From Streptomyces musisoli (GTDB taxonomy: Bacteria; Actinomycetota; Actinomycetes; Streptomycetales; Streptomycetaceae): a DNA stretch of 64,000 nucleotides. The DNA lies in contig NZ_JAERRH010000017.1 in assembly GCF_016741855.1 (NCBI RefSeq), forward strand, positions 1 through 64,000, in the 5' to 3' direction. The position numbers and the translations under genes are program-made. Each line of letters begins with the position of its first letter. Positions within the stretch are counted from its first letter, which is position 1. This document shows, piece after piece, positions 25,812-34,460 of the stretch. A model generated the notes under the pieces. It had not been told where the DNA came from. It was given only the letters and a program-made list of their open reading frames with translations, and made no database searches.

Positions 25812-26989
25812 CGGGCCAGGTCCTTCCAGGCGACGTCCTTGTCGGTGCGCGGCTCTGCGGGCAGGCCCAGGACGCGCTCGGCGACGATGTTCAGCAGGAC
25901 CTCGCTGGTCCCGCCCTCGATGCTGTTGCCCTTGGAGCGCAGATAGCGGTAGCCGGCGTCACGGCCCGTGAAGTCCACCAGCTCCGGGCGCCTCATCGTC
26001 CAGTCGTCGTACAGGAGGCCCTCCTCGCCCCGGAGTTCCACCTCCAGGCCGCTGATCTCCTGGTTGAGGCGGGCGAAGGCGAGCTTCATGCCGGCGCCCT
26101 CGGGGCCGGGCTGGCCGACGGCGAGCTGCTGGCGCAGGCGTTCGCCGGTGAACCGGGCGACCTCGGCCTCGACCCACAGCCGGAGCAGGCGCTGGTGCAG
26201 GTCGTGGGTGCGCAGCTCCGGACGCTCGCGCCAGGCCCTGGAGACCGGGCCGATCATGCCGCCCTCGCGGGGCAGCCGCATGCCGCCGATGGCGACGCGT
26301 TCGTTGTTGAGCGTGGTCTGCGCGACCCGCCAGCCGTCGCCGATCTCGCCGAGGCGGTGGGCGTCGGGGATGCGCACGCCGGTGAGGAAGACCTCGTTGA
26401 ACTCGGCCTCGCCGGTGATCTGGCGCAGCGGCCGGACCTCGACGCCCGGGTCGGTCATGTCGCAGACGAAGTAGGTGATGCCCGCGTGCTTGGGCACGGC
26501 CGGGTCGGTGCGGGCGATGAGGATGGCCCAGCGGGCGATGTGGGCGCTGGAGGTCCACACCTTCTGCCCGTCGACGACCCAGTCCTCGCCCTCCCGTACG
26601 GCCCGGGTGCCGAGCGCGGCCAGGTCGGAGCCGGCGCCGGGCTCGCTGAACAGCTGGCACCAGACCTCCTCGCCCGTCCACAGGGGCCGCAGGAAGCGCC
26701 GTTTCTGTTCCTCGGTGCCGTACTTGAGGATCGTCGGCGCGGCCATGCCGAGGCCGATGCCGATGCGCCGGGGGTCGTTGTCGGGGGCGCCGGCCGCCTC
26801 CAGTTCGGCGTCCACGACGGCCTGGAGGGCGCGCGGGGCGCCCAGTCCGCCGAGCCCCTGCGGGTAGTGCACCCAGGCGAGGCCGGCGTCGAAGCGGGCC
26901 CGGAGGAAGTCCAGGCGGCCGGTGCTCCCGGGGGGATGCGCGGCCAGCAACTCGCGGGTGCGGCCGAGCAGTTCCGCGGCGTCGGTCAT
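25808..26989 (-). CDS. Acyl-CoA dehydrogenase, subunit 1
   Basis: A 393-residue dehydrogenase with EVWCQLFSEPGAGSDLAALG and WVVDGQKVWTSSAHIARW in the FAD and substrate region, and EGGTSEVLLNIVAERVLGLP at the C-terminus. It oxidises acyl-CoA to enoyl-CoA. Start 26989 overlaps the stop of the quinone reductase gene by four bases, and its own stop overlaps the next dehydrogenase, so three genes are tightly coupled. The pairing suggests breakdown of a steroid-like, branched or cyclic acyl-CoA rather than ordinary fatty acids. Confidence 0.93.
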   Translation of the reverse strand: MTDAAELLGRTRELLAAHPPGSTGRLDFLRARFDAGLAWVHYPQGLGGLGAPRALQAVVDAELEAAGAPDNDPRRIGIGLGMAAPTILKYGTEEQKRRFLRPLWTGEEVWCQLFSEPGAGSDLAALGTRAVREGEDWVVDGQKVWTSSAHIARWAILIARTDPAVPKHAGITYFVCDMTDPGVEVRPLRQITGEAEFNEVFLTGVRIPDAHRLGEIGDGWRVAQTTLNNERVAIGGMRLPREGGMIGPVSRAWRERPELRTHDLHQRLLRLWVEAEVARFTGERLRQQLAVGQPGPEGAGMKLAFARLNQEISGLEVELRGEEGLLYDDWTMRRPELVDFTGRDAGYRYLRSKGNSIEGGTSEVLLNIVAERVLGLPAEPRTDKDVAWKDLAR

Positions 26990-27951
26990 GCGGACTCCTC
27001 CATCACCACGGCGATCCGGCCGGTGGACCGGCCGTCCGCCACCCGCTGCACGGCCGCGGCGGCCCCGCTCAGCGGCACCCGCTCGCTCACCAGCGGCTTG
27101 ACGGCGCCCCTGGCGGCCAGCTCGGTGAGCTGCTCGTGGCAGTGCTGGACGAGCTTCGGGTTCTTGGTGTTGTACAGGCCCCAGTGCAGGCCGACGATCG
27201 AGTAGTTCTTCACCAGGGCGTGGTTCAGGGCGGGGCTCGGGATGCTGCCGCTGGCGAAGCCGACGACGACGATCCGGCCCTCGAAGGCGACCAGCTTGGC
27301 GGACTGCGCGTAGGCCTCGCCGCCGACGGGGTCGTAGATCACGTCGGCGCCCCGGCCGCCGGTGGCCTCCTTCACGGCGGCGACGACGTCCTCGCGGCGC
27401 CGGTCGACGACCACGTCACAGCCCATCTCCCGGGCGACGGCGGCCTTGTCGGCGCCGCCCACGACGCCGATCACGGTGGCGCCGGCCGCCTTGCCGAGTT
27501 GTACGGCGGCGGTGCCCACGCCGCCGGCGGCGGCGTGCACGAGCAGGGTCTCCCCCGCCTCGAGGTGGGCGCGGCGGTGCAGACCGAACCAGCCGGTCTG
27601 GTAGCCGATGTGCAGCGCTGCGGCCTCGGCGTCGTCCAGCGACTCGGGCGCGGGGAGCAGGGCGCGGGCGTCGGCGAGGACGTACTCGGCGAAACCGCCG
27701 TACGGCAGTGCGGGGTTGGCGATCACCCGGCGGCCGTCCTCGGTCTCGCCGCAGATCTCCACGCCGGGCGTGAAGGGCAGTGGCGGGCGCACCTGGTACT
27801 GACCCCGGCACAGCAGCGCGTCCGGGAAGTTGACGTTGGCGGCGCGCACCCGGAGCAGCACCTGGCCTTCACCGGGCGTGGGGCGCTCCACCTCCGCGAG
27901 GCGCATCACCGCGCTCGGCTCGCCGTTCTCGTGCACTTGCCATGCCTGCAT
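26986..27951 (-). CDS. Zinc-free NADPH:quinone oxidoreductase, MDR family
   Basis: A 321-residue medium-chain reductase. It begins MQAWQVHENGEPSAVMRLAE, has NVNFPDALLCRGQY and the nucleotide-binding motif HAAAGGVGTAAVQLGKAAG, and lacks the zinc-binding cysteine cluster. It is the first gene of the three-gene minus-strand operon. It may reduce an enoyl or quinone compound in the same catabolic route as the dehydrogenases, or reoxidise a cofactor. Confidence 0.92.
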   Translation of the reverse strand: MQAWQVHENGEPSAVMRLAEVERPTPGEGQVLLRVRAANVNFPDALLCRGQYQVRPPLPFTPGVEICGETEDGRRVIANPALPYGGFAEYVLADARALLPAPESLDDAEAAALHIGYQTGWFGLHRRAHLEAGETLLVHAAAGGVGTAAVQLGKAAGATVIGVVGGADKAAVAREMGCDVVVDRRREDVVAAVKEATGGRGADVIYDPVGGEAYAQSAKLVAFEGRIVVVGFASGSIPSPALNHALVKNYSIVGLHWGLYNTKNPKLVQHCHEQLTELAARGAVKPLVSERVPLSGAAAAVQRVADGRSTGRIAVVMEESA

Positions 27952-28116
27952 GCGGGGCCTCCACGGGGCTGTGCCTTGATGGGTCGCCTCAGGCGCGCCT
28001 CGGCCGGTCCCGGGAACGCGACCGTGCTCGGCCTTCGGGCTCGGCGCGCTCTCGCTCCCGGCACCGGTGCGCCCCTGTGGCTCAGGGGGTCGTCTGACCG
28101 GGTCCAAGGGCATACT

Positions 28117-28128
28117 AAGCGGTCGCTT
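28117..28128. promoter_or_regulatory. Palindromic operator candidate AAGCGGTCGCTT
   Basis: A perfect 12-bp palindrome with a 2-base centre lies 166 bases upstream of the quinone reductase start. The surrounding ACTAAGCG and CGCTTGTA resemble TetR-type operators found before acyl-CoA dehydrogenase genes. No other site is visible in 27952-28154. Confidence 0.5.
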
Positions 28129-28154
28129 GTAGATCAGGGAACAGTCCCCCGGTG

Positions 28155-28730
28155 TCACTTCCGCGACGTCGGCCGGGCCCGCACGTGCATCCGCTCCCCC
28201 TGCGGCCCGAACAGGCTGAGGAACTCCACCGGGCCCTCCCCCGTCGACCCGAACCAGTGCGGCACCCGGGTGTCGAACTCGGCGGCCTCCCCCGTCGACA
28301 GCACCACGTCGTGCTCGCCGAGGACCAGGCGCAGCCGGCCCGACAGGACGTAGAGCCACTCGTAGCCCTCGTGGGTCCGCGGCTCGGGCCGCTGCCTGCG
28401 CTGGGGTTCGAGCACCTTGTAGGCCTGGAGACCGCCGGGCTGGCGGGTCAGCGGCCAGTGGGTGCGCCCGCCCCGGACGATCGGCTCGGACCGCACCCGC
28501 GGGTCGCCCACCGGCGGCGCGCCGACCAGCTCGTCCAGCGGCACCTGGTGGGCCTGGGCGATCGGCAGCAGCAGTTCGAGGCTGGGTCTGCGCAGGCCGG
28601 ACTCGAGCCGGGAGAGCGTGCTCACGGAAATGCCGGTGGCCTCGGAGAGCGCGGCCAGGGTCACCTCCCGCTCCTTGCGGATGCGGCGCAGCCGGGGTCC
28701 CACGTCCGCCAGTACGTCGTCTGTACTCAT
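28155..28730 (-). CDS. XRE-family regulator with C-terminal cupin domain
   Basis: A 191-residue protein. Residues about 12-68 are a helix-turn-helix of the XRE type (VTLAALSEATGISVSTLSRL); residues 110-185 are a cupin barrel (THEGYEWLYVLSGRLRLVLG, FDTRVPHWFGS). Such proteins sense a small molecule in the cupin and repress nearby genes. The gene is divergent from the thioredoxin-reductase-like gene with only 66 bases between the starts, so it most likely controls that gene and itself. Confidence 0.92.
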   Translation of the reverse strand: MSTDDVLADVGPRLRRIRKEREVTLAALSEATGISVSTLSRLESGLRRPSLELLLPIAQAHQVPLDELVGAPPVGDPRVRSEPIVRGGRTHWPLTRQPGGLQAYKVLEPQRRQRPEPRTHEGYEWLYVLSGRLRLVLGEHDVVLSTGEAAEFDTRVPHWFGSTGEGPVEFLSLFGPQGERMHVRARPTSRK

Positions 28731-28748
28731 GGTCACTATTGCAGGAAC

Positions 28749-28764
28749 GGCAAACGTGTTTGTC
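28749..28764. promoter_or_regulatory. Candidate operator in the regulator/reductase divergent gap
   Basis: CAAAC-GT-GTTTG at 28751-28762 is an inverted repeat with a 2-base spacer. It lies midway between the two divergent starts (28730 and 28797) and is the only symmetrical element in the gap. It is the obvious candidate site for the XRE-cupin protein. Confidence 0.5.
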
Positions 28765-28796
28765 AATCCCGCAGCCCTCGGGCGACCGTCGCCCCC

Positions 28797-29729
28797 ATGA
28801 CCGACAACAACAGGTACGAAGTCGTCGTGGTCGGCGGCGGAGCCGCCGGCCTGTCCGCCGCGCTGGTACTGGGCCGGGCCCGGCGCCGCACCCTGGTCGT
28901 CGACGCGGGCGAGCCGCGCAACGCGCCGGCCGCGCACATGCAGGGGTATCTGTCCCGGGACGGCATGTCCCCGGCAAAGTTCCTGGCCGTGGGGCGCGAG
29001 GAGATCGCCCGGTACGGAGTGGAGCTGGTCCGGGACCGGGTGGTGGACGCGGCCCGGGACACGGACTTCACCGTGGTCCTCGCCGGCGGCCGGACCGTGC
29101 GGGCCCGGCAGCTGGTGATCGCCACCGGTCTGCGGGACGAGCTGCCGCCGGTCCCGGGGCTCGCCGAGCGGTTCGGCCGGGACGTGGTCCACTGCCCGTA
29201 CTGCCACGGCTGGGAGGTGCGCGACCTGCCGACCGGCGTCCTCGCCGGCACCGCGCTCAGCGTGCACCAGGCGCTGATGGTCACCCAGTGGTCCAAGGAC
29301 GTCCGGCTCTTCCTGAACGAGGTGGGCGAGTCGGAGCTGACGGAGGAGGACCGGCGCCGGCTGCGCGCCGCCGGGGTCGTGGTCGTACCCGGGGCGGTGG
29401 CGGAGCTGGTGGTCGCCGACGACCGGCTCACCGGGGTCCGGCTGGCCGACGGCACGGTGCACGACCGCGAGGTGCTGTACGCCGCCCCGCGCGCCGTCCC
29501 GAACAACGACCTGCTCGTCAGGCTGGGCGCGGAGCTGCGGGAGACACCGTTCGGCAGCTACCCGGTGATCGACGAACGGGGCCTGACGAGCGTGCCCGGG
29601 CTGTGGGCGGCGGGCAACGCGAGCGGCTTCGCCGAACAGGTGATCAACGCGGCCAGCCGCGGCTACCGCGCCGGTTCGGCGATCAACGCGGACCTGCTCT
29701 TCACCGCCCTCGACAAAAACGCCCCCTAG
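28797..29729 (+). CDS. Thioredoxin reductase-like FAD/NAD(P) oxidoreductase
   Basis: A 310-residue flavoprotein with VVVVGGGAAGLSAALVLGRA at the N-terminus, the redox-active pair in VVHCPYCHGWEV, and the FAD-binding end VPGLWAAGNASGFAEQVINA. The CPYC motif and overall length match the standalone thioredoxin-reductase-like family common in Streptomyces, not the primary TrxB next to TrxA. It probably handles disulfide or thiol stress, under control of the divergent XRE-cupin protein. Confidence 0.9.
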   Translation: MTDNNRYEVVVVGGGAAGLSAALVLGRARRRTLVVDAGEPRNAPAAHMQGYLSRDGMSPAKFLAVGREEIARYGVELVRDRVVDAARDTDFTVVLAGGRTVRARQLVIATGLRDELPPVPGLAERFGRDVVHCPYCHGWEVRDLPTGVLAGTALSVHQALMVTQWSKDVRLFLNEVGESELTEEDRRRLRAAGVVVVPGAVAELVVADDRLTGVRLADGTVHDREVLYAAPRAVPNNDLLVRLGAELRETPFGSYPVIDERGLTSVPGLWAAGNASGFAEQVINAASRGYRAGSAINADLLFTALDKNAP

Positions 29730-29757
29730 GCCCGGTCCCCCCGGACCACAAGGAACC

Positions 29758-29999
29758 GCGCGCCCAGCCACCCCCACCCGCACAACACAACGAACCGCAC
29801 CACCCACACACACAGGGGCGCGGGGAACTGCGCGACCGGCCACCCCCCACCCGCACAACACAACCAACCGCACCACCCACACACACAGGGGCGCGGGGAA
29901 CTGCGCGACCGGCCACCCCCCACCCGCACCCGCACCCGCACCCCGCACCCCGCACCCCACACATCCAACGACGCACCCAACGACGCATCCAACGACGCC
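29758..29999. repeat. 73-bp repeat with GC-rich core, followed by short repeats
   Basis: The 340-base gap holds two copies of a 73-bp unit (period from 29814 to 29887). Each has the core GGGGCGCGGGGAACTGCGCG and a CCACCCGCACAACACAAC-type flank; a partial copy lies in front. Hexamer CGCACC (29931-29960) and 12-mer CAACGACGCATC (29965-29999) repeats follow. The core is a widespread intergenic element in Streptomyces, from my recollection of many genomes. No gene is seen. Confidence 0.8.
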
Positions 30000-30069
30000 C
30001 CCGCCCAGGACGACGCACCCGCGGCCGGAGATCGGCGCATCCGGCGGAGCCCTGAGGCACCATGGCTGC

Positions 30070-31608
30070 ATGCTGCTGACCCGGCTCGCCCAGGTGTCCC
30101 GGGAGGTCGCCGCGACCGCGGCGCGGTCCCGCAAGACCGCGCTGCTCGCGGAGCTGTTCCGGGAAGCCGGGGCGGATGACGTGCCGATCGTCATCCCCTA
30201 CCTGGCCGGGCGGCTGCCGCAGGGCCGGCTCGGGGTCGGCTGGAAGGTGCTCGGGCGCCCGGTGGAACCCGCCGCCGAGCCCGGCCTCACCGTCCACGAG
30301 GTCGACGCCCGGCTCACCGAGCTGGGCACGGTGTCGGGGCCCGGCTCCCAGGCGGAGCGGACCCGGATCGTCGGCGAGCTGATGGGCGCGGCCACCGAGG
30401 AGGAGCAGCGCTTCCTGCTCGGCCTGCTCACCGGTGAGGTCCGCCAGGGCGCCCTGGACGCGGTCGCGGTGGAGGGCCTCGCCCAGGCGACGGACGCGGA
30501 CCCGGCGGACGTACGCCGGGCCGTGATGCTCGCGGGGTCGCTGCAGACGGTGGCCGAGGCCCTGCTCGGCGAGGGGCCCGCGGCGCTGGAGCGGTTCCGG
30601 CTCACCGTGGGCCGCCCGGTGCTGCCGATGCTGGCGCACAGCGCGTCCTCGGTCGCCGAGGCGGTCCGGAAGCTGGGCGCCTGCGCGGTGGAGGAGAAGC
30701 TGGACGGCATCCGGGTCCAGGTGCACCGCGAGGGCGACACCGTCCGGGTGCACACCCGCACCCTGGACGACATCACCGACCGGCTGCCCGAAGTGACCGC
30801 CGCCGCACTGGAGTTGCGTGGCGAGCGGTTCATCCTGGACGGGGAGGTGATCTCCTTCGACACCGCGGGCCGGCCGAGGTCCTTCCAGGAGACGGCGGGC
30901 CGGGTCGGGTCGCGCACCGACGTGGCGAGGGCGGCCGAGGGCACCCCGGTCTCCCCCGTCTTCTTCGACGCCCTCTCGGTCGACGGCCGTGACCTGCTCG
31001 ACCTGCCGTTCGCCGAGCGGCACGCGGAGCTGGCCCGGCTGGTGCCCGAGCCGATGCGGGTGCGGCGCACGGTGACCGCGGGACCGCAGGACATCCCGGA
31101 GGCGGAGCGGTTCCTCGCCGACACCCTGGCCCGCGGCCACGAGGGCGTGGTGGTCAAGGCGCTCGACGCGGCCTACAGCGCGGGCCGGCGCGGCGCCGCC
31201 TGGCTCAAGGTCAAGCCCGTCCACACCCTCGACCTGGTGGTGCTGGCCGCCGAGTGGGGCCACGGCCGGCGCACCGGCAAGCTGTCCAACCTGCACCTCG
31301 GCGCCCGCAACCCGGACGGCACCTTCGCCATGCTCGGCAAGACCTTCAAGGGCATGACGGACGCGTTGCTCGCCTGGCAGACCGGCAGACTCCAGGAGCT
31401 GGCGGTCGAGGAGCACGGCTGGGGGGTGCGGGTCCGTCCCGAACTGGTCGTCGAGATCGCCTACGACGGGCTCCAGCGCTCCTCCCGCTACCCGGCCGGC
31501 GTCACCCTCCGCTTCGCCCGCGTCCTCCGCTACCGCGAGGACAAGCGCCCCGAGGAGGCCGATACCGTGGAGGCTCTGCTGGCGGCTCATCCGGAGGTCA
31601 GGCCGTGA
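30070..31608 (+). CDS. ATP-dependent DNA ligase
   Basis: A 512-residue ligase. The nucleotidyl-lysine motif is EEKLDGIRVQVH, followed by FILDGEVISFD, GHEGVVVKALDAAYSAGRRG and WLKVKP. An N-terminal DNA-binding domain (residues 1-200) precedes the adenylation and OB domains. The length and layout fit the bacterial LigB-type family related to archaeal and eukaryotic ligase I, not the short NHEJ ligases. Probably a repair enzyme in addition to the NAD-dependent LigA. Its stop overlaps the GTG start of the Nudix gene. Confidence 0.95.
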   Translation: MLLTRLAQVSREVAATAARSRKTALLAELFREAGADDVPIVIPYLAGRLPQGRLGVGWKVLGRPVEPAAEPGLTVHEVDARLTELGTVSGPGSQAERTRIVGELMGAATEEEQRFLLGLLTGEVRQGALDAVAVEGLAQATDADPADVRRAVMLAGSLQTVAEALLGEGPAALERFRLTVGRPVLPMLAHSASSVAEAVRKLGACAVEEKLDGIRVQVHREGDTVRVHTRTLDDITDRLPEVTAAALELRGERFILDGEVISFDTAGRPRSFQETAGRVGSRTDVARAAEGTPVSPVFFDALSVDGRDLLDLPFAERHAELARLVPEPMRVRRTVTAGPQDIPEAERFLADTLARGHEGVVVKALDAAYSAGRRGAAWLKVKPVHTLDLVVLAAEWGHGRRTGKLSNLHLGARNPDGTFAMLGKTFKGMTDALLAWQTGRLQELAVEEHGWGVRVRPELVVEIAYDGLQRSSRYPAGVTLRFARVLRYREDKRPEEADTVEALLAAHPEVRP

Positions 31609-32078
31609 CGGTGCGGACGACGAAGCGCAGCGCGGGACTGCTGTTGTTCCGGCACACCGATGAGGGGCTGGAGGTATTGCTCGGCCATATGGGCGGCCCC
31701 TTCTTCGCGAAGAAGGACTCGGGGGCCTGGACCGTGCCGAAGGGCGAGTACGACCCGGAGGAGCCCGCCTGGGAGGCGGCCCGCCGGGAGTTCCGGGAGG
31801 AGCTGGGGCTGGCGCCGCCCGACGGGGAGGCCGTACCGCTCGGCGAGGTCGTGCAGGCCAACGGCAAGATCGTCACGGCCTGGGCGGTGGAGGGCGACCT
31901 CGACCCGGACCAGATCGAACCGGGCACCTTCACCATGGAGTGGCCGCCGCGGTCCGGCCGGACGCAGGAGTTCCCGGAGCTGGACCGGGTGGCGTGGTTC
32001 GGCCTGGACCGGGCCCGGGCGGTGATCATCGCGGCGCAGGCCGCGTTTCTCGACCGGCTGGCGGAGCACTCGGGCTGA
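31605..32078 (+). CDS. Nudix hydrolase
   Basis: A 157-residue protein with a GTG start at 31605 that overlaps the ligase stop (GTGA). The Nudix box is present as GEYDPEEP followed by AAREEF-like REFREELGL, preceded by GAWTVPKGEY. The opening SAGLLLFRHTDEGLEVLLGH matches the small diadenosine-polyphosphate or sanitising Nudix enzymes. Coupling to a ligase suggests it cleans up adenylylated or damaged nucleotides, but this is inference. Confidence 0.93.
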   Translation: MTVRTTKRSAGLLLFRHTDEGLEVLLGHMGGPFFAKKDSGAWTVPKGEYDPEEPAWEAARREFREELGLAPPDGEAVPLGEVVQANGKIVTAWAVEGDLDPDQIEPGTFTMEWPPRSGRTQEFPELDRVAWFGLDRARAVIIAAQAAFLDRLAEHSG

Positions 32079-32154
32079 CCAGGGTCCTGTCGCGTTGCGA
32101 CTTGCCGGGCCGCGCGCGAAGGTCGAGACAAGCCCGCTCCCAGGGAGGTCAGCC

Positions 32155-33540
32155 ATGCCCATCGCGACGGTGAACCCGGCGAACGGCGAGACGCTCAAGA
32201 CGTACGAGCCCATGGGCGAGGAGGAGCTGGAACGCCGGCTCCAGCTCGCCGAGGCCACCTTTCGCACGTACCGGACGACCTCGTTCGCCGACCGCGCCCA
32301 GCTGCTGAACAAGGCCGCCGACCTGCTGGACGATGACCAGCAGGAGATCGGCCGGGTCATGACCACCGAGATGGGCAAGCCGGTCAAACAGGCCCGCGCG
32401 GAGGCCGCCAAGTGCGCCAAGGCGATGCGCTGGTACGCGCGGAACGCCGAGCGGCTGCTGGCCGACGAGGAGCCCGCCGAGTCGGACGTACGGGATTCCG
32501 GCGCCTCCCGGGTGCGGGTGCGGTACCGCCCGCTCGGCCCGGTGCTCGCCGTGATGCCGTGGAACTTCCCCCTCTGGCAGGTCGTGCGGTTCGCCGCGCC
32601 CGCCCTCATGGCCGGCAACGTCGGCCTGCTCAAGCACGCCTCCAACGTCCCCCAGACCGCCCTCTACCTGGAGGACCTGTTCCACCGGGCGGGCTTGCCG
32701 GAGGGCTGCTTCCAGACGCTGCTGATCGGCTCCGGCGCGGTGGACGAGATCCTGCGCGACGAACGCGTGAAGGCGGCCACCCTGACCGGCAGCGAGCCCG
32801 CGGGCCGGGCGGTCGCCTCGGCCTCCGGAGAGATGATCAAGAAGACGGTACTGGAGCTGGGCGGCAGCGACCCCTATGTCGTCATGCCCTCCGCCGACCT
32901 GGACCGCGCGGCCGAGGTCGCGGTGACCGCCCGGGTGCAGAACAACGGTCAGTCCTGCATCGCCGCCAAGCGGTTCATCGTGCACACCGACGTCTACGAC
33001 GCCTTCGCCGAGAAGTTCGTCGCGGGCATGGAGGCCCTCCGGCTCGGCGACCCGCTGGCGGAGGACACCGACGTCGGGCCGCTCGCCAGCGAGCAGGGCA
33101 GGAAGGACCTCGAGGAGCTGGTCGACGACGCCAGGCGGAGCGGCGCCCGGGTGCTGTGCGGCGGGCAGCGGCCGGACGGGCCGGGCTGGTACTACCCGCC
33201 GACCGTCCTCGCCGGCATCACCCGGGAGATGCGCATCCACCGCGAGGAGGCGTTCGGTCCGGTCGCCACGCTGTACCGGGCGGACGACCTGGACGAGGCG
33301 GTGCTGATCGCCAACGACTCGCTGTTCGGGCTGAGTTCGAACGTGTGGACGCGGGACGAGAAAGAGGTGGAACGGTTCGCGCGGGACCTGGAGGCCGGTT
33401 CCGTGTTCGTGAACGGGATGACCGCCTCCCATCCGGCGTTCCCGTTCGGCGGGGTGAAGCGGTCGGGGTACGGGCGTGAGCTGTCCGGGCACGGAATCCG
33501 GGAGTTCTGCAACATCACCACGGTTTGGCAGGGGGCGTGA
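32155..33540 (+). CDS. NAD(P)-dependent aldehyde dehydrogenase (succinate-semialdehyde type)
   Basis: A 461-residue enzyme. VMPWNFPLWQVVRFAAPALM, ATLTGSEPAGRAVAS and the general base in VLELGGSDPYVV are seen, with the catalytic cysteine in VQNNGQSCIAAKRF and EEAFGPVATLY further on. These features and the short N-terminus match the NAD-dependent succinate-semialdehyde dehydrogenase group (GabD/Sad type). AGGGAGGTC gives a clear start. The substrate aldehyde is not certain. Confidence 0.92.
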   Translation: MPIATVNPANGETLKTYEPMGEEELERRLQLAEATFRTYRTTSFADRAQLLNKAADLLDDDQQEIGRVMTTEMGKPVKQARAEAAKCAKAMRWYARNAERLLADEEPAESDVRDSGASRVRVRYRPLGPVLAVMPWNFPLWQVVRFAAPALMAGNVGLLKHASNVPQTALYLEDLFHRAGLPEGCFQTLLIGSGAVDEILRDERVKAATLTGSEPAGRAVASASGEMIKKTVLELGGSDPYVVMPSADLDRAAEVAVTARVQNNGQSCIAAKRFIVHTDVYDAFAEKFVAGMEALRLGDPLAEDTDVGPLASEQGRKDLEELVDDARRSGARVLCGGQRPDGPGWYYPPTVLAGITREMRIHREEAFGPVATLYRADDLDEAVLIANDSLFGLSSNVWTRDEKEVERFARDLEAGSVFVNGMTASHPAFPFGGVKRSGYGRELSGHGIREFCNITTVWQGA

Positions 33541-33566
33541 CCACTGCGCGGCTACCATCCCGTTTT

Positions 33567-33800
33567 GTGAACCGCGAAGTGACCCTGCCTCTGATCGTCG
33601 ACGACCGCGGCGCCTTGCAGGTCGCGGCGGCCGACGTGAGTAAATTGCTGCGGACCGTCGGTGCGCGGTGGCTGCACCTCGTCGAGGCCGGGGAGCAGGG
33701 GCTGGACGAGGACACGGTCGCCGCTCTGACCATCGAGCTGGCGAAGCTGGCGGACCGCATCGACGTGGCGTGCATCGCACACAGCAGCGGGGCGCCGTAG
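33567..33800 (+). CDS. Small conserved Streptomyces protein (DUF6213-like)
   Basis: A 77-residue protein with a GTG start at 33567 giving VNREVTLPLIVDDRG. Further on are VAAADVSKLLRTVGARWLHL and AALTIELAKLADRIDVACIA. I recall a nearly identical family annotated DUF6213 in Streptomyces. It lies 26 bases after the aldehyde dehydrogenase and is probably co-transcribed. Role unknown. Confidence 0.75.
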   Translation: MNREVTLPLIVDDRGALQVAAADVSKLLRTVGARWLHLVEAGEQGLDEDTVAALTIELAKLADRIDVACIAHSSGAP

Positions 33801-34460
33801 CCCACGGCCCAGGGAGCCGTAGACCACGGCCCGGGAAGCCGTAGGCCCCGGCCCGGCAAGCCGCGGGCCACGCCCCGGGAAGCCGCAGACCCGCCCCGGG
33901 AAGCCGGGTCCAGGCGCAATGGCTTTCACCGGCCGAGGAGTTGGCCGTGAGGGCCGCTACGGCGTCCGGCGGGGAGGCCTTGAGGGACAGCCGGGCCGCG
34001 TACACCGGACAGGCCCGGCGGCCCGGACGGCGTACGCAGGACAGGCCCGGTGGCCCGGCCGCAGGCGGTACGCAGGACAGGCCCGGCGGCCCGGCCGCGG
34101 GGCGTACGCCGCGGACCGCTCCCGGCGTGATGCCGCACGCCCGGGCGAACGCGGTCCGGCGGCCCTCCGCCGGCTCCTCCCCCGCCGTCGGTGAGGCGAA
34201 GAAGGCGGCCGCGGGCCCGGGGCCGGGGCGGGCGTCCGGACGGCGTTCCCCAGCAGATCTTCGGCCATAACGGCGGACGTGGCGTTTTCCCTCGTCCGGC
34301 GGCAGAAATGGCGGTTCGGGCCCGACCCGGCGTCCCCGGTTCGGAGTAATCCAACGCGAGATCGTCGCCCTCCCGGGTGACGGTGGTTGCAGCACCCACA
34401 GAGGTGAACCCGCCTTCTGTGGGCGGAGGTCTTCCGGAACACGGAAAGCAGGGACGGTTC
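33801..34460. repeat. Repeat-rich gap upstream of the flaviolin operon
   Basis: 33801-33910 is about four imperfect 25-bp units (GGCCCGGGAAGCCGTAG). 34003-34110 is three imperfect 36-bp units (AGGACAGGCCCGGCGGCCCGG). The stretch 34110-34300 shows weak similarity, on the minus strand, to the end of an AraC-type regulator, but not enough to call. The rppA promoter must lie in the last 150 bases; no consensus is obvious. Confidence 0.65.

Noticed and set aside
34110..34300. Possible AraC-type regulator end on the minus strand (FARACGITPGAVR)
   Set aside because: Only a dozen residues are suggestive, no helix-turn-helix is found and the surroundings are tandem repeats.
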